This document shows positions 15,814-17,920 of a stretch of 17,920 nucleotides of DNA, piece after piece. Origin of the DNA: CAXMWX01 sp051008185 (GTDB taxonomy: Bacteria; Pseudomonadota; Gammaproteobacteria; Eutrophobiales; Eutrophobiaceae); the NCBI GenBank assembly GCA_051008185.1, contig JBPCXW010000175.1:1-17920 (forward strand). Direction: 5' to 3'. How positions within the stretch are numbered: position 1 is the stretch's first letter; every line of letters begins with the position of its first letter. The position numbers and the translations under genes were made by a program. Below the pieces are notes generated by a model that saw nothing but the letters and a program-made list of their open reading frames with translations, did not search any database and had not been told where the DNA came from.

Positions 15814-16485
15814 ATGCGCCAATTTAATCACTACGAATTTACAGGCATTCTCGTACCAGGGGCGGCTACCCTGTTTGGTATTGCTTCTCTGTATCCTGAT
15901 ATATTCTGGGCTGGAACCCTTACTCAAATCTCCTTTGGCGGGTTTGGTATGTTCGTCATTCTTGCTTACATACTTGGCCATCTCATCCAGGCAGTTGGTA
16001 ACCTGTTTGAAAGCATCTGGTGGATAATTTGGGGTGGCCTGCCTTCTGATTGGCTTCGTACCAAACCGAATCGGATACTTGCCCCTAATCAGGTTCAACG
16101 TATTCAGGAGTTGGGGCATAAACGCCTTGGATTAGAGCCGTTTGAGATTAACAAACTGAACGCCCGTGAGTGGTATGCAGTGACGCGGCAGATATTTGCC
16201 GCTGTTGAAAGTGCAGGACAGGCAGAACGTATAGAAACCTTCAACGGCAACTATGGATTGAACCGAGGTCTATGTGCCGGGTTGCTTATTGTTGTGCTTG
16301 CAGGACTAACCACCAATCCTGTACGCTACGACATTGTGACACTGGCAGCCCTTGCGACACTTATTGCCGCCATCCGCATGCATCGTTTTGGGCGACATTA
16401 CGCGCGCGAACTGTTTGTCCGGTTTCTGCAGTTACCATCATCCGATAACGGACGAAAAAATGTTGCATCCAATGCAGAGAAATGA
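15814..16485 (+). CDS. Four-helix membrane protein of unknown function
   Basis: I do not recognise a named family. The 223 residues show two hydrophobic helices near the N-terminus (about 8-28 and 38-62), a soluble middle part of about 85 residues, then two more helices (about 152-167 and 172-188) and a basic C-terminal tail. Notable segments are GGLPSDWLRTKPN (74-86), AERIETFNGNYGLNRGL (137-153) before helix 3, and FGRHYARELFVRFLQL (192-207), which look conserved. A strong GGGGAAGGA lies at a normal distance from the ATG, 18 bp after the MBL stop. As a partner of a cytosolic MBL enzyme in a defence operon it could be a membrane-acting effector or anchor. That is inference from context. Confidence 0.7.
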   Translation: MRQFNHYEFTGILVPGAATLFGIASLYPDIFWAGTLTQISFGGFGMFVILAYILGHLIQAVGNLFESIWWIIWGGLPSDWLRTKPNRILAPNQVQRIQELGHKRLGLEPFEINKLNAREWYAVTRQIFAAVESAGQAERIETFNGNYGLNRGLCAGLLIVVLAGLTTNPVRYDIVTLAALATLIAAIRMHRFGRHYARELFVRFLQLPSSDNGRKNVASNAEK

Positions 16486-16529
16486 CGAGAAGTTTATCTG
16501 CCTGATGCAACGACTCGGGAGCAACCAAT

Positions 16530-16613
16530 GCTAAAACGAATTCATATCAAAGGCTATAAATCACTTGAAAGTGCTTGCACAATACGTTTCGAGGATGGCA
16601 ATAATGAGTGATA
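16530..16613 (+). pseudogene. N-terminal stub of an AAA (SMC/RecF-like) ATPase
   Basis: From an ATG with a good GGGAG six bases upstream, 27 codons read MLKRIHIKGYKSLESACTIR and a short FEDGNNE tail, then TGA. The first ~13 residues are the standard opening of AAA15/RecF/SMC-like ATPases (first strand, before the Walker A). The Walker A and everything after it are missing. The stub runs 10 bp into the methylase gene and holds the methylase's GAGGA (16591-16595). I infer an internal deletion that removed the ATPase. It may survive because its translation leads ribosomes to the methylase start. A chance or functional leader peptide is the alternative. Confidence 0.55.
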
Positions 16614-17920
16614 AACGCCTCATTGAAGTTGACTTCCCGCTGGAGCAAGTATCACTTGATTCGGTACATGAGAAAAGTGTTCGACACGGACACATCTCAA
16701 CACTGCATATATGGCCGGCACGAAGGCCGCTTGCGGCTTGTCGGGCGGCGCTGATTTCAACTCTACTACCCGATCCTGGCGATGAGGGCAAGCGCGAAGA
16801 AATTTACCGGCGGCTAGCTGGCACGGTAAGGGAGAACATTGAACTAAAGAAAGACGGCGGTAAAACAGTCGCAGTACACAAGCGCGAGACGGAAGGTGGA
16901 ATCCTACATTGGGGGCGAGAGAATGATGCCGACCTCGAGTGGTTCCGGGGAAAAATCCGCGAAGCTTACGACGGACGGGCACCAAAAGTGTTGGATCCGT
17001 TCGCGGGCGGTGGGGCAATACCGCTGGAAGCTATGCGGCTTGGTTGCGAAGTCACAGCCATTGACATCAATCCAGTTGCCTGGTTCATTCTCAAATGTAC
17101 GCTGGAATACCCACAGAAACTCGCTGGACAGACTCGCTCACTTCCCGCATTTGCGCTCAAAGATCGTGAATTTATGGAATCTTTCTTAGAAGCAAAAGGT
17201 TTCAAAGGTAAACAGCTGAAATCTCAAATCGCGAAGCTTGGTCTTGATAATAACAAAAAGGACACAGAACCGGAGCTATTCGTTAATGACACGCTGTTTG
17301 AGGCCGATTTCGCTTGGCAGGTGCGAGCCTGGGGCCGATGGGTGCTGGCAGAGGCACGCAAAAGGCTCGCACACCACTATCCAACCTATGCTGAGTTCCA
17401 AGCACTCGCGCCTGGGGGCAAGTCGTTCAAATCGCAACCACTACAGCTTCTGGAACCTGACGAGAATGGTGAGACAGATGTTACTCTGCTAAACATTGAC
17501 CTTGACAAGAACTACCTGGAAGACCCGCGCAATCCACGCTGGGTAACAAAGCCTACCGTCGCTTACTTATGGGCTCGTACTGTGCGCTGCAAGGGTTGTC
17601 GTGCGACCATTCCGCTGCTCAAAACCCTTTGGCTCGCGAAAAAAGAAAGAAAGCGTGTTGTTCTCACCATGACACCAAATTCCGATCGGAGCGATGTTGT
17701 GTTTGGTATTGAATATGACCCACCCCTGGTCGGAAGAAGTGTAGCGCAAAGACGTGAAAATGACAAAAGTCGTGGTGCAGGTACCATGAGTCGCTCCGGG
17801 GCACAGTGTCCATGTTGCCCAAGAATTATGACAAGGGAGGATATCGGCTTTGAAGGGCAAAGCGGCAAGCTCGGTGCAATTATGACCACTGTCATTGTAA
17901 ATGGTCCGAAAGGTAAGGAA
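16604..17920 (+). CDS. drmMI: DUF1156 adenine-specific DNA methylase, DrmMI-like (partial, runs off right edge)
   Basis: The frame is open from the ATG to the last base, giving 439 residues; family members are usually about twice as long. The start MSDKRLIEVDFPLEQVSLDS and the following HEKSVRHGHISTLHIWPARRP are the DUF1156 signature. Motif I for S-adenosylmethionine is D131-P-F-A-G-G-G, followed by AIDINPVAWF. Cysteine pairs C329/C332 and C402/C405 fit the Zn-ribbon of COG1743 methylases. The catalytic (N/D)PPY motif expected further on is outside the window. In class 1 DISARM the methylase marks host DNA beside the DrmD helicase. It is translated from GAGGA inside the AAA stub, 118 bp after the membrane-protein gene. 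DUF1156 methylases also occur beside DUF499/DUF3780 genes, so the system type is not settled. Confidence 0.8.
   Translation, partial: MSDKRLIEVDFPLEQVSLDSVHEKSVRHGHISTLHIWPARRPLAACRAALISTLLPDPGDEGKREEIYRRLAGTVRENIELKKDGGKTVAVHKRETEGGILHWGRENDADLEWFRGKIREAYDGRAPKVLDPFAGGGAIPLEAMRLGCEVTAIDINPVAWFILKCTLEYPQKLAGQTRSLPAFALKDREFMESFLEAKGFKGKQLKSQIAKLGLDNNKKDTEPELFVNDTLFEADFAWQVRAWGRWVLAEARKRLAHHYPTYAEFQALAPGGKSFKSQPLQLLEPDENGETDVTLLNIDLDKNYLEDPRNPRWVTKPTVAYLWARTVRCKGCRATIPLLKTLWLAKKERKRVVLTMTPNSDRSDVVFGIEYDPPLVGRSVAQRRENDKSRGAGTMSRSGAQCPCCPRIMTREDIGFEGQSGKLGAIMTTVIVNGPKGKE

Noticed and set aside
16352..16534. 60-codon plus-strand frame across the end of the membrane-protein gene
   Set aside because: It mostly overlaps the membrane-protein gene in another frame and shows no protein-like features.
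17563..17895. Minus-strand open frames within the methylase region
   Set aside because: The plus-strand DUF1156 frame is continuous to the window edge with family motifs, so these are shadows.

Overview
The window looks like part of a gammaproteobacterial chromosome. The evidence is the E. coli-type bacterioferritin with its ferredoxin partner, the PrlC-XthA pair and a Fur-box-like promoter. It has two parts. Positions 1-7681 are ordinary, fairly GC-rich chromosome. Positions ~7700-17920 are an accessory island that by eye is more AT-rich and uses more AGA, TTA and ATA codons. No tRNA, rRNA, CRISPR array, transposase or integrase was seen.

Iron region (188-4743, minus strand). Bacterioferritin (bfr) is read from its own promoter. 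Behind a sigma70-type promoter overlapped by a Fur-box-like palindrome comes a four-gene run: bfd, fbpA, fbpB, fbpC. Import (FbpABC), storage (Bfr) and release from storage (Bfd) are therefore side by side. A strong nested palindrome (5-126) lies just beyond the end of fbpC.

Housekeeping pair (4845-7681, plus strand). Oligopeptidase A (prlC) and exonuclease III (xthA) overlap by 4 bp and are read divergently from bfr.

Island, left part (7719-11204). A sce7726-family PD-(D/E)XK-like protein on the plus strand converges, with 44 bp overlap, on a minus-strand three-gene operon. That operon encodes a DUF6932/MNT-like nucleotidyltransferase, an XRE-ImmA/IrrE metallopeptidase and a T4 beta-type protein. 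Its promoter carries a 20-bp near-perfect palindrome over the -10 box, and the first gene appears to be leaderless. This looks like a self-regulated stress, toxin-antitoxin or anti-phage module.

Island, right part (11354-17920, plus strand). An SNF2/RapA-type helicase with an N-terminal XRE helix-turn-helix and a C-terminal DUF3883 domain (DrmD-like) is followed by a ComEC-like metallo-beta-lactamase-fold protein, a four-helix membrane protein, a 27-codon stub of an AAA ATPase, and a DUF1156 adenine methylase (DrmMI-like) that runs off the right edge. The helicase and methylase pair points to a class 1 DISARM or DISARM-related defence locus. The unusual part is the MBL and membrane pair placed between them. 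Genes beyond the right edge (drmA/drmB/drmC, or DUF499/DUF3780) would decide which system it is.
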